Positions 1 through 10,362 of a stretch of 64,000 bases of DNA are shown here, in pieces. The translations under genes were made by a program, and so were the position numbers. The notes below the pieces were generated by a model, which was not told the origin of the DNA, made no database searches, and was given only the letters and a program-made list of their open reading frames with translations. Position 1 is the stretch's first letter. Every line of letters starts with the position of its first letter. The stretch spans positions 30,876,001 to 30,940,000 of the forward strand of contig JBANAY010000003.1 of assembly GCA_037952775.1 (NCBI GenBank), given 5' to 3'. The DNA is from Clonostachys chloroleuca (lineage: Eukaryota > Ascomycota > Sordariomycetes > Hypocreales > Bionectriaceae).

Positions 1-399
1 GGGTCGGAGGGGTTTTCTGTACCTGATATGGCACTGAAGTCGCTGGCTAGCATTACAAATGAGGTGCTGGACTTGGCGACTACGACAAGTCACCCACGGG
101 CAGTAGCTGGGACAAGTCCGGTGGGATCTGTCAACAGATCCAAAGAGTTACCCGCAGACGACCTCGAAGCCATCCTCACACTGGCCAGTCCGCTCTCCGA
201 GGCAAGCGCAAGCATTGCTCCTGCTATGCGTGACAGGAGCCCTGCGTTCTCTTCTCAGCACTTTAATACCGCTGCCGCAGTGGATCATCAAGCTAGAAAT
301 TGTAACGATTTCACTAGGGACGGCGACCAGACGACATTATCCGACTTCGACATGATGATCATGCCAGATGCTGGTTGGATGTTGGGCCCCGAATTCTAG
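1..399 (+). CDS. C-terminal part of an unidentified protein, possibly a fungal transcription factor
   Basis: The frame is open from base 1 and ends at the TAG at 397-399, so this is the 3' end of a gene that begins outside the window (about 132 residues visible). The segment is low-complexity, rich in Ser, Thr and Ala, and ends in an acidic, Met-rich tail (DFDMMIMPDAGWMLGPEF). Such tails are common at the end of Zn2Cys6 regulators with an activation region, but no DNA-binding or middle-homology domain lies in the window, so that assignment is a guess. It converges on the cupin gene on the other strand, leaving only about 80 bases between the stop codons. Confidence 0.45.
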   Translation, partial: GSEGFSVPDMALKSLASITNEVLDLATTTSHPRAVAGTSPVGSVNRSKELPADDLEAILTLASPLSEASASIAPAMRDRSPAFSSQHFNTAAAVDHQARNCNDFTRDGDQTTLSDFDMMIMPDAGWMLGPEF

Positions 400-477
400 A
401 TGCGCACGTCACCAAATATATCTCTCGAATCCATAAGGTACTTTTATATTAAACAAGTAGTAAATACCGATATGGTT

Positions 478-1326
478 CTAATTTTCCTGCTCGTTACACC
501 AGTAGTATTCTGGGTACGACGCACGATATCCGAGCAAGAACTGCCCGGCAGACCCCACCACATACATGAACACAGTATTGAACCACATATTGAGCCACTC
601 TGGCCCAGGCGTCTTGATCCCGGGAGGCATCGTGTTGTACATGAAGAATACCATGAGCTGAACGATACTGGGAGAGATGCCTTGTTCGTGGCAGTCTGCC
701 ACGTACCCAAATGTATTGCGGAAGAATCGCTCCTCCATAGCCTCGTAGCCGGCTTCATAATTGACGGCGATCTCGAGCGGTTCGTCGACGCTGGGATCGC
801 TCTCGAACCAATGCCAAGCTCTCGCCGGAACGACAATCTCGTCACCCTTGGTCAAGTGGACGGACTTGTTCCACAAATGCCATGTCCCTCCGCCGGCAAC
901 GATGGTGAAGTACTCATCCTGGAGCAGGTGGTAGTGAGGCGGGGGATGCCACACCGTTTCTTCCGAGTGGCGCTTGTTGTCTTGGGTAGGATAGGTCTGT
1001 TTGTTGAAGAATGCGCGCATGCCTTCGGTCTCGAGGTGGTAAAACTCGACATAGAACGACCGTGCGCAGAGTCGGCTAGCTTGACTGGATTTTGACCAGC
1101 AAACTTTGTCCTTGTCGGACTGCGGCCGCGGAGAAAGAAGAGAGGAGCGAAAGGCATAGTGTACGGACAGACTAATGAGAAGGTCTCCTGGCCATGTGCC
1201 GTGGATGCGCGCGAGTCTCAGCGGGTAACGGGGAATTCTGAATTTATTGAAAAGAACTCGACCGCCAATATAGTTGATCCTACAACCAATCACGCGTGGC
1301 TCACTCGGAGCGTCGTGAGCCGTCAC
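478..1326 (-). CDS. Cupin-domain protein with hydrophobic C-terminal segment (5' end unresolved)
   Basis: The conserved part starts around 1040 and reads YHLETEGMRAFF, then a cupin core with the motif HPPPHYHLLQDEYFTIVAGGG and the second-motif region ending in PARAWHWFESDP. This resembles the RmlC-like cupin proteins found in many ascomycete genomes, which are about 230-280 aa. The C-terminus has a hydrophobic stretch (FNTVFMYVVGSAGQFLLGY), so membrane association is possible. The reading frame is open back to 1326, but no ATG lies in it upstream of the Met at 1018-1020. Either an upstream exon is missing from this model or the start has been lost. The upstream part (PRYPLRLARIHGTWPGDLL) looks like protein rather than chance. 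No substrate can be inferred. Confidence 0.7.
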   Translation of the reverse strand: MTAHDAPSEPRVIGCRINYIGGRVLFNKFRIPRYPLRLARIHGTWPGDLLISLSVHYAFRSSLLSPRPQSDKDKVCWSKSSQASRLCARSFYVEFYHLETEGMRAFFNKQTYPTQDNKRHSEETVWHPPPHYHLLQDEYFTIVAGGGTWHLWNKSVHLTKGDEIVVPARAWHWFESDPSVDEPLEIAVNYEAGYEAMEERFFRNTFGYVADCHEQGISPSIVQLMVFFMYNTMPPGIKTPGPEWLNMWFNTVFMYVVGSAGQFLLGYRASYPEYYWCNEQEN

Positions 1327-3127
1327 GATCCAAACATCACATCACATAGCTGGCGGGTAAGCTACAAAGAACCGTACAACCATATAAACCCTAGATAGAT
1401 ACCATAGACCTAGCTTAGCCGAGCAGCTATCAACACACATTCTACGTAACTTCGGACCGCTTAAGCTACAGCCCAGACCTCCTCCTCTGCTATCCTCTTA
1501 GTAATGAATCCAGTTACAACAAGCAGCACGATGAAGTCCGGCTCCATTACAACAAAACTTCGAGTTCGAATCAAGGAAAGAGAAAGAGTTCTGAGCCATG
1601 TTCTTAGCGGTTTTAGATAGAATGTCGTCCTCGCAGTGTTAAGAGCCAGCTGGAGTGAAGAGAGCGCTCATATAATTTGATATTGCACTATTGGCGAGAA
1701 ATTGGTTAGCTCTGTAGTAATGTTGTCACTTGAGTGCAATGCCTGAAACTGGGGCTGTTTCGAGGAGTCTTACTATAGTTCGCTAATATGCAATTAGAAA
1801 AAAGACTAGGCCCAACATGGTATTCAGAGCTAATAACAACGCTGGCAAGGGTTTTTACCTGCCTTGCAACCATGCATACCATCCTCCATTATATAAGAGA
1901 TTGGCCTACTTCTCTTTGACACTCTTCTCCCTTAGCTAGTACTCTATTGTTACTTCTATATAGGCAAAGAGTGTGCGATACGTCTCCTAATTCCTATAGT
2001 CCCTAGTTGGGAACGAATCAGCTATTAATATCATGTATTGATTCAGGAAATATTCCTGACGCTTATTGGCTTTCAGCGATCTCCTAGCTGATGCCTGGTA
2101 TCGAGAATGGTATAATCAAGAGATTAATCGGTAGTGTTCAACCTTGAAAAAACAGGAAAATAAATGCTGATAGAATATGCAGATCAATCTTCAAACGCAA
2201 GTATCCTATTAATAGTCGACTTTTAGTCGGCTTTAAACACTCATCAATGATTCGTCCAACCCGAGGCCATGGGTGAAGTCGGAATGTTCGGGCAAGGAAA
2301 AGTTCTCTTTCTATTGCCTGGAAACGGGGCATGGCTGCTCATTATGTAAATTATCGCCCCGGCCAATCAATTCTCTAATGTCTCTCCACACTTCTTGATG
2401 TGGAGGAAAGCGGGGAGCAACCAAGCAAAGCCAAGCACGGGAGCACGAGAATGTCCTTGGCGGTGAAGCATGACAGTGGAGAGAAGATGAAGGACACTTG
2501 GTACTCCAAATAGCAGATAAGTTTAACTTTTACAATTATCAAACTAGCCAAGCTGGGCCTTTTTAAGAGGAAATGAGATTCAAGGCTGTTAGACCATAAG
2601 CTTTGATATTCTGCTAGTCGAAATCGGGCATTTCACAGCGATAGAGCTACAAGACGGCCTAACCGTAACTGATTTATTCATCCCGGCCCGGGTTGCGCCA
2701 ACTAATAACATGCTTAGGCTATCGGCAATCCGGCAACTAGAAGCTACTCTCCAGCTCCAACACCGGCAGAAATGCATGCTCGCCGGCGTCCCCAATCCCA
2801 TTCGCCATACTTGACTAACACGAGAAGGGAAGGTTTCCTACATTAACCTCAATTTATGTGTCAAGTAATCCATCTGTCCCTTCGGGATCGAAAGCGAGAC
2901 AGGATGATACAATTCGGGTTCTGTGTGGATCGAGCCAGGTTTCCGACTCCTCAGCCATGTCGGTAGATGCTTCGAAGAAAATTTCATGTCTGTCCATAAA
3001 AGGAGGGACCATTCCGCTTTACTGTTAACTCTTACTCTTGGCTTACATTAGACTCCCTCTGAATTATCGACATCCAATTCGACCCCGATCTAGAAGAGCC
3101 GTCCCCTAAACGTCACAACAGCACACG
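1327..3127. other. Intergenic, no gene recognised
   Basis: About 1.8 kb of AT-rich sequence. The short ORFs inside it (for example 2138-2332 and 2589-2801 on the minus strand) resemble no family I know. The last 100-200 bases should hold the promoter of the GPR1-like gene. Confidence 0.5.
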
Positions 3128-4039
3128 ATGTCCAAGCTCAGGAGCGATTCCGATGAGGAGGCTCAAGTATTTGAGACCGCCATCATTAATAAGTCTCCTC
3201 GATGGCAAGATAATCTGGCCGATTCGGTACGAAATCCCACGGTATCTTGTGTTTCCCAATACTCAGACTAATATACTCCGTCCTTTCAAGTCTCCATTCG
3301 TCATGGGTGCTGTTGCCACGACACTTCTGACAATCTCATTCGGCATGCTAAATTTCCGAGACGTTACACTTCAAGCACCCGTCTTCGTTGCCGACTTGTG
3401 CTTCGCTGCTGGCGCTGGATTGATCATCTCCGCTCAATGGGAGATGCTCAAGGGGAACACTTTCTCCTATACTGTTCTTATGGCTTTTGGTACGAATGCT
3501 CGTAGATTTTGGCAAGAATGTCGGAGCGGAAATTATTAATACCATAACCCCTATAGGCTTCTTCTACGCTGGTTATGGGTATGTTACCATTCCCTCTACT
3601 GGGATTATGGACTTCTATGGAGGAAGTGCTACCCCCTCTTTTAACAACGCCCTCGGAGCCTACGTCTTAGTATGGGCTTGCTTTAACTTCTTCTTCCTCC
3701 TCTGTACAACAAGAATGTATGTTCTCGAAGTCCAAAAGCATCTTGCCCCCTGACCTCCTCGCATATATTGACAAGGCACCTAGGAACATTACTTATGTTG
3801 GAGTATTTTCCTTCGTGGAGCTCTGCCTCATATTCGACGCCGCTTCCTACTTTGCCTCCGCTGAGGGCAAGGCAGAATTAGGCGTTCATTTCATGAAAGC
3901 TTCGGGTGCATTTGCTTTCGCGGCATCCATTTTGTGTTACTACACCGTATTGCACTACCTGTGTGAGGATGCTCTTCCCTTCCGCGTACCTCTGGGAGAT
4001 TTAACCAGATACAAATACGCACACAAGAGGAAGGCATAA
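3128..4039 (+). CDS. GPR1/FUN34/YaaH (AceTr) family membrane protein
   Basis: The model has four exons: 3128-3226, 3291-3489, 3557-3716 and 3784-4039, giving 714 nt and 237 aa. The three introns are 64, 67 and 67 nt; each changes the frame by one and the frames agree exactly. Family signals are the run GNTFSYTVLMAFGFFYAGYG, the segment ATPSFNNALGAYVLVWACFN that follows, and about six hydrophobic helices. Members of this family move acetate or other small monocarboxylates, or signal ammonium and acetate, across the plasma membrane (established for Ady2/GPR1). The N-terminal signature NPxPLGL is replaced here by SPFVMGA, so transport of acetate is not assured. Intron 2 could be mistaken for a frameshift: a nearby 16-nt GT-AG pair is too short to be real. 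Confidence 0.85.
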
Positions 4040-4739
4040 AGGAACAGCTTTACATTGGCGTACAGGGATCAGATGAAAGGGACCAAAAGAGTGACATTTG
4101 ATTATTGAAGTCACACCACAACATAGAAACCATAATTCTCCTTTTTTTTTAAAACCAATATTTCGACCCCCACGCAGACGTTGTTTGGTTTATAGCCAAC
4201 CGTGATGATGCGAACAACGACCTGATTGACCCCAGCAACTAAACCCTCGTCATCGTCTACATTTAGACACTCCCGAGTCTTCGCTAAGCAAGAAGGGACA
4301 TTAGGCACCCCAACGCACACGATCGAGATTATGAGCACTCGTTATCGCCGAGAAATTAAACGAAACCGTGAAAGAGCCAGGGTTTACGGTGATGACCGCG
4401 TGAATGGGAGGACTCATCTCCACTCTGCGGATTGGCAGCCTAAAGCAATGCTGGGCAGAGCTGTCAAAGGCCTCATTTCCAGATACAATACGGGCAGGTG
4501 AGATTGAGTAGAATCGACCAACACTATTAAAGACGCGTCTTTGCCCGGGCCTGGGAGAGAGGCTCGGAGACCAACCCGTAAGCGCAACAGATTGATGGCA
4601 ATTAACACACCACTCACTCAACCATAATCAAGGAACCAATTTTATAAGTTAGTGACCTACAATTGCGTTTTCCTCGTCCCAGAATAGACCCCCAAGATCG
4701 TCGCCAGTCCCTCACCATCGGCCACCACTCTCATCAACA
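4040..4739. other. Intergenic, no gene recognised
   Basis: 700 bases between two plus-strand genes. Overlapping ORFs of 60-106 codons on both strands (4226-4621) show no domain or codon pattern that I can support. Confidence 0.4.
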
Positions 4740-6958
4740 ATGGAGCAAATACTCGGCTCCAGCTCTAATTCTTACCCAGGCCTGGGCAAGCAGCTGCGAT
4801 ATGTGGCCGGTTCCTGGGATGAGAAGGGGGATGAGAAGGACTTTTATCCTTTAGGCATCCATCCCAACTGCGCTGGCTCCATATCGGAGATGCTCTTTGT
4901 TCGGGAGGTCGCCATGATGATCGTCATGGATCGCCTATCCGACAAGCCCGACTTCCACCGCAAGGTCTTTGACGATGCGATTGTCGCCAAGTGGATTGAC
5001 GAAGCGCTCGCGATACCGGACAACTCCCTTTGGGATGAAATCGTTCTGGGCAACGATGGCCCAGATGGCCAGCGGGTCAAGAGACTCAGGAACATCCTGG
5101 ACAAAGGCTGTCTCGAATACGTGAGTCAAGACCACCAGCCCCCTTACTTCATTCTTGAACGCTCACATCTCGATAGTGTATCCAAGAATTACGTGCCAAA
5201 GCCAAGTACTTCGAGAAGACTGGGCTGGTTCCAACCTTAGACGCGTCTGCAGCAGTGTGCAAATCCGACGTGCTGATTGATGAGGCGCTTCAAGACGAGT
5301 TGCGGGCCGCGTTTGTGAAGCTCCAGGCGGAGCAAGAGTCTGCTCCGGACTGGCATCCCCGCACGGACGGCAAGGTGCAGGATCTGGTTCATCCTTCGCT
5401 TTACCCACTCGTATTCGGAACTACGCGAGTGTTCGCCGACGAGGTTGTGGGTGTGGATGATGCGATCGACAAATGGGCCGGGAAAGGCAATGTCATTCCT
5501 GAGCCCATAGGCCCTGGAGAGATTGTTGATGGGTTTGACGGGTACGGGGGGCCTAATGTTGACATTTCGTTCTGGTCTGACAAGTATCAGTGGCTTCCTG
5601 CCAATGTCAAATTCCAACCAGACGGAAGCGTCAAGTTTACCAGCTACATCAACAATCTTCACCCGCTCAAGCACAGAGAGATTTACGGTACGATTGAGAA
5701 GCTTATTGAAAAGTCCATCCCAGCTTGGGATACCTGTGTTCCCGCCCTTCGTGGTTGGAGCGGCGTCAGTGGGAGATCTTCCCGTTTCCCGTTTCCGAGT
5801 GACCCTGAGTAAGTTCAAAGTTCAGAAAGGGCCAGCGCGAGGAGAATTAGTTCACAGCTAACGACGGTAATCACGAGTGATGACAATGAAGAAAACTGGG
5901 TACCGAAGCTCGATGAGGTGGAAACGCCAAGGCATTCGAGAGCACCATCGGAAGCCGAGGTATCAGGCGATGAAAGGGATGCTGAGGAGGAATTCGACGA
6001 AGAAGATGATTATGAAGACTGGGATTCTGAGTCTGGAGACCCCTACAGTGGAACCCGTAAGGAGGTCAAATGGAAAATGATTCGGGAACCGGTCCAATCT
6101 CAGCCCCTCAAGTTTGAAGCTTGGAAATATGGACCCAGCCAGGGCGAGTCTCTCAGGGAAAGATTTGATGGGCTTCAGATAATTGTCAAAATGGCTTCCA
6201 TCGAGTTAACACCTGAGAAACCCGAGTTTCCCGTCGGTGGTTGGCATGTGGAGGGCCAAATGAACGAGCACATTGTTGGCACAGCGCTCTATTACTTGGA
6301 CTCGGAAAATATCACACCTAGCCATCTACAGTTTCGGATGCATACAACGTACGACATCGACCATAAATTCCGCGTTGGTCAGGATAACTACAAATGGATG
6401 GAACGAGTCTATGGTACTCGGCTCGGGTCGGGCCAGGATGCCCCATGTCTGCAGAACTACGGGAGCGTGGAGACAAAGGAAGGCAGACTGCTCGCTTTCC
6501 CCAACGTCTTTCATCATAGGGTCTCCCCATTTAAGCTAAAGGACAAGACTAAGCCGGGCCATCGACGATTCATCGCCTTGTGGCTCGTAGACCCATTGAC
6601 TCGCGTCATCAGCACAGCCAATGTCCCCCCGCAGCAACAGGATTGGTGGATGGATCGAGCATTCATAAACCTGAAAACAGCAGAGGCTAGCAAGGTCGCT
6701 ACACCTATTGCCCAAACGATTCTAGACAAAGCTCCCTCGGCCGAGAACTCTGGTCTCAAGGCAGCTGCGAAGGCAGGCACGCATGGCCTGCCTGTAGAGT
6801 TGATGAATATGCTCGCAGATGAGTTCGACGATGCACTTCCAATGAATCTTGAGGAAGCGAAAGAGCATAGGCTGAATTTGATGGATATCAGAACCGTTTT
6901 CCAAGGGAATGCAGAGAGTCGATGGGAAGAACAGACCTACAGCTTTTGCGAACATTAA
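4740..6958 (+). CDS. DUF4246 family protein (putative 2OG-Fe(II) oxygenase-like fold)
   Basis: Three exons, 4740-5120, 5177-5808 and 5878-6958, separated by introns of 56 and 69 nt (GTGAGT...TAG and GTAAGT...GAG, the second with the branch-like motif GCTAACG), give 2094 nt and 697 aa. The layout matches the fungal DUF4246 family: an N-terminal helical part (DKPDFHRKVFDDAIVAKWIDEAL), the central block DLVHPSLYPLVFGTTRVFAD, the block SYINNLHPLKHREIYGTIEK, then an acidic spacer (around residues 350-385), and a C-terminal core with GGWHVEGQMNEHIVGTALYY and FPNVFHHRVSPFKL. The HxE and later His residues recall the metal-binding triad of Fe(II)/2-oxoglutarate enzymes, but that activity is inferred, not shown. 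The gene is intact. Confidence 0.88.
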
Positions 6959-8790
6959 GTATTCCTAGCCTCATATGCACTCTTGATATTTAATTCCAGC
7001 TCGTTATTCATGTGTTGATTATCAGTAATGGGTTGGGCTACCCATCTCTATATCATCCCAGGTTCAGGGAGTCTCTTCTGAGGCTGAGGACTGCTTGCTT
7101 CGAAAATCAAGGAAACCAATGGATGCAATTCTGCTCTCACATTGTATGTCGTTAATATGCCTTGTAAGCATTTCCTTTGAGGGCAGAGACCTTGACTATT
7201 GCCAAGCCGAGCAATTTGAGATCAAGGTATACCACAGTTCAAAGTGCGAGGACATGAAATTAGTATACACGGAACAACGCTGCCCATCGTTGTCGTCCGG
7301 GTACTTAGAATGAAGACCCTAGCTACAAGATCTAAGAAAGCATTCTGTACGAAAGTAATCACTGCAATTGACTTCTACTCTCCTTATTATATGTAATCAA
7401 CAAGTCACAGCCGGTCTTGTACACGCAATATGCTGCTCCTAATGAGATGCCGTCGTATGTTTAGAGGCATATATGAGAGACAAGAGGCCTCGGCTCTCCA
7501 CTCCTTGAATTGTTAGGGAGGGTTTCGTGGTTGGCTGCGTCGAGAGAAGTTCGGCATCTGCCATCAGAGCACACTACAAGCAGAGGAATAGTTTAAGCGA
7601 GCGAATGCATCCCGAAATTGAAAACAAGTGCCAATTATGCAGTATTGTTTGCCCACCTCTTCTTTCCTCGATGCTTTCTTCGTAGCTCATTGGTACCGGG
7701 ACGCCAAAGCGATCTGGGGTGGGTAAGATCCTGGCTCGCATCATTGTCAGCTAATTTCTTCTGGCATGCAGAGGCAAATTCTGTGCCTCAATTGCATTCG
7801 GCCTCCCCATTTGGACCTCTCCGAGCCTAGAGTCCTGGATATGTGACCGCCAAATAGATACTGATTTGACTCGAAATATTTTTTACTTATTTTCTCTCTC
7901 TTTTTGAGAGTGATCGAGAGCACAACTGGTGGTTTTTCTTGATTTCCAGCCAAGGATCGAAATGGGTCGCGCAATTGATCTTGAAAGGCGGCATCTGAAA
8001 CATGGGCTTACTGGGGGCTCACAGCCCAGCCCCTCATCCTTCTTGACCCTTAATAATTACATAAGATCTCTCTTGCCTTGGAAATATGCGGGCATGACGA
8101 AAAATTGCGAATGCATATTAAAAGAGGGGAGCTATTTGTTGGCCGTATACGCTGGGCCGAGAACGAAAATGAGATGAGTGACAGACCATGCAGGGCAACA
8201 GAGTCGTCATCCGCACATATTACATATTCTTACCTAGATCGTTCAGTACCGTTGGTATCTCGATTGAACTATGTAAATTTTCACCCTCTCCCTCTTCCCA
8301 TAAAGCAGCACTACTATCAGGTTCGGGTGTTTGATGTGCGCCAGGAACGATCGGTTGGTGCCGATGGTGAAGAAGATGGGATGGATGCCTCCTCGGCCAC
8401 TTCGGTACGCGACCTGCCTGTTTGACACCCTGATAGGCTGATGGTCTGAGGGAAAGACCCCATCTAGTCCATGTGGGCAAGGATCGGCCTGCCAAGATTT
8501 GAGGACTTCCCAGCTAGTTCAGACTTGAAACACAAGACCGCTGCACGGAATCCCAATTTACAAGGGAGCTTACTACATGTGCCGTTGAGTGTTGGTCTCC
8601 TGCCTATGGAGTGAGTTGAATAAAGAGGCCGTGGCCTCCTCTATGCTCTTGAGGGAATCACCAACTTCGTCGTCAAGTCTTGTCATTCCTTTCCTTGGGT
8701 TTATTATCCCATAGCCATTCTTTCAAAACACACTCATTTCAAGCAAACTCACAGTCCCGGCGACAGTTAAACGTACTTTCTACCTTCAAG
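6959..8790. other. Intergenic region with promoter of the CAP gene
   Basis: About 1.8 kb with only short ORFs (7095-7313, 7618-7830, 8078-8425) that I cannot assign. The reading frame of the CAP protein is open upstream to 8680, but the 8680-8790 part does not look like a signal peptide and is probably 5' UTR. The sequence TTGAATAAAG near 8617 is a possible promoter element. Confidence 0.4.
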
Positions 8791-9879
8791 ATGCAAGTCA
8801 CCAATCTTCTTTTCTCCCTCTTGGTCGCCGGAGCTGCGGCCAAGAAGTGCACTCGCAAGACCACCAGCGTTTTTGCCACCACCTCGAGTGCTATCGAGAC
8901 CTCCACTGCTGTGCAGACTCCCTCCTCTGTGCAGACTCCCTCTTCTGTTCAGACTCCCTCTTCCATTCAGACGCCATCTTCCGTTCAGATCTCCTCTTCT
9001 GTTCAGACTCCTACCTCCGTGCAGACCCCCACTGCCGTGATTCCTACGACTATCGTCGTTTCTACTACTTCGCAACCCTCTACCACTGCCGTTGAGACCC
9101 CAAGCACCACCTTGGCCCCATCCTCTACCTTCTCTACTTCCACCTGGGAAGACGGTACCCCCCAGAGCACTCTTTTGAGTCAAGTCTCGTCTGCGCCTTC
9201 ATCCGAATCTTCACCCGCCACCGTCGTCATCGTCGCTTCCGCGTCCGAGGTTGCTACTATCACTTCTGCCGCTGCCGCCACTACCACTACCACGACAACC
9301 ACCGCCGACACCAAGACTTCCACTTCCAACGACAACCTCACTGATGACCAGACCAACGCCCTCAACGCCATCAACGCCGCCCGTGCTGATGTTGGCACCT
9401 CCGCTCTGACCTGGGATGAGGAGCTTGTCGCTTCCGCCCAGCAATGGGCCAACTACCTCACCACCCTTGGTAAGCTAGAGCACTCAGGTTCCGGCGAAAA
9501 CCTGTTCTGGGCTAGCGGAAGCAGCACTCCTCTTGTTGATGCCATCAACTCGTGGAACAGCGAAAAGAGCAACTACAAGGGTGGCTCTGTCACCCAGGGC
9601 AATGTTGCCTCCATCGGTCACTACAGTATGTTCTCCTACCCATATCTCCCTACACGCATTCTCACCTGGCCTGTTTCTAATCGTATATTGCAATAGCCCA
9701 AAATGTTTGGAAGTCAACTACCAAGTTCGGTATCGCCAGCGCAACTGACTCCAAGGGCGGTGTCTACGTGGTCGCTCACTACGACCCTGTCGGCAACTTG
9801 TACGTATAACATTCAGCTGATGTCTGGTGTATTCTAAATACTAATGGTGTTCTTTAGCCTTGGACAAGCCCCCTACTAA
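8791..9879 (+). CDS. Secreted CAP/SCP (PR-1-like) protein with Ser/Thr-rich stalk
   Basis: Exons 8791-9625, 9697-9799 and 9858-9879 (introns 71 and 58 nt) give 960 nt and 319 aa. The ATG at 8791 starts a clear signal peptide (MQVTNLLFSLLVAGAAA). Residues 30-180 are a Ser/Thr/Pro-rich linker with a six-residue repeat (QTPSSV-like, about seven copies), probably heavily O-glycosylated. The CAP domain begins near residue 185 (NALNAINAARADVG) and includes LEHSGSGENLFW, GHYTQNVWKST (formed across the first splice junction) and the C-terminal VVAHYDPVGNFLGQAPY. CAP proteins of fungi (Pry family) bind sterols and fatty acids, and some act as virulence factors; this one is predicted to be secreted or wall-linked. 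The last exon is only 22 nt. Confidence 0.9.
8911..9036 (+). repeat. 18-nt tandem repeat coding a six-residue Ser/Thr/Pro unit
   Basis: About seven imperfect copies of an 18-nt unit (consensus GTYCAGACTCCCTCTTCY) in frame within the CAP gene, coding V/I-QTPSS variants. The copies differ by point changes, so the array is not freshly expanded. Confidence 0.8.
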
Positions 9880-10362
9880 AAGGCTAATGAAAGAGATGAT
9901 CAATGGGCATGAGCTCATTCGATGGTGCTATTTTCTAAGTGTGAACAACTGTCCAGATATCAGCATTCTTGTACATAATTAATTCAAATGAACGGGTTTC
10001 CTCTGCGGGGGATCCAGCCGAGTCAGGAGACAGAGTCTCTGTTTGGCGGGCAATCAATACAAATCAGGCCAGAAAGTCATAGCAGTCGATTGCAAAGAAC
10101 AATCGATTTGAAGGCTTGGCCTCAATCTCCAGACACTCCGCGTGCGTTACTACTTATGCTTAGCAAGATTAACAAGCGTTGCACACATCCTCCCCAGCGA
10201 CTACTCAGCTATGCCATTTTCGAAATGCTGGCCAAGCTTACCGAAATGGATCAAAATCAAATATGACAGCGATATATCCGATGAATGCTTTTTTTTTCCA
10301 TTGGGGGACGTTATGACTGATATGACTGAGAGCTATCAAGCTAACCAACATGCTACACCCAC
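9880..10362. other. Intergenic between convergent genes
   Basis: About 480 bases between the stops of the CAP gene and the CVNH-LysM gene. It should hold both 3' UTRs. No gene seen; a T-run lies near 10290. Confidence 0.4.

Noticed and set aside
400..1095. 231-codon plus-strand ORF
   Set aside because: It is antisense to the cupin gene, whose motifs are clear; the plus-strand product has no recognisable features.
1555..1580. tRNA B-box-like sequence GAGTTCGAATC
   Set aside because: No matching A box or cloverleaf arms around it.
3490..3505. Possible 16-nt GT-AG intron in the GPR1-like gene
   Set aside because: Far below the minimum intron length; the 67-nt intron 3490-3556 restores the family sequence exactly.
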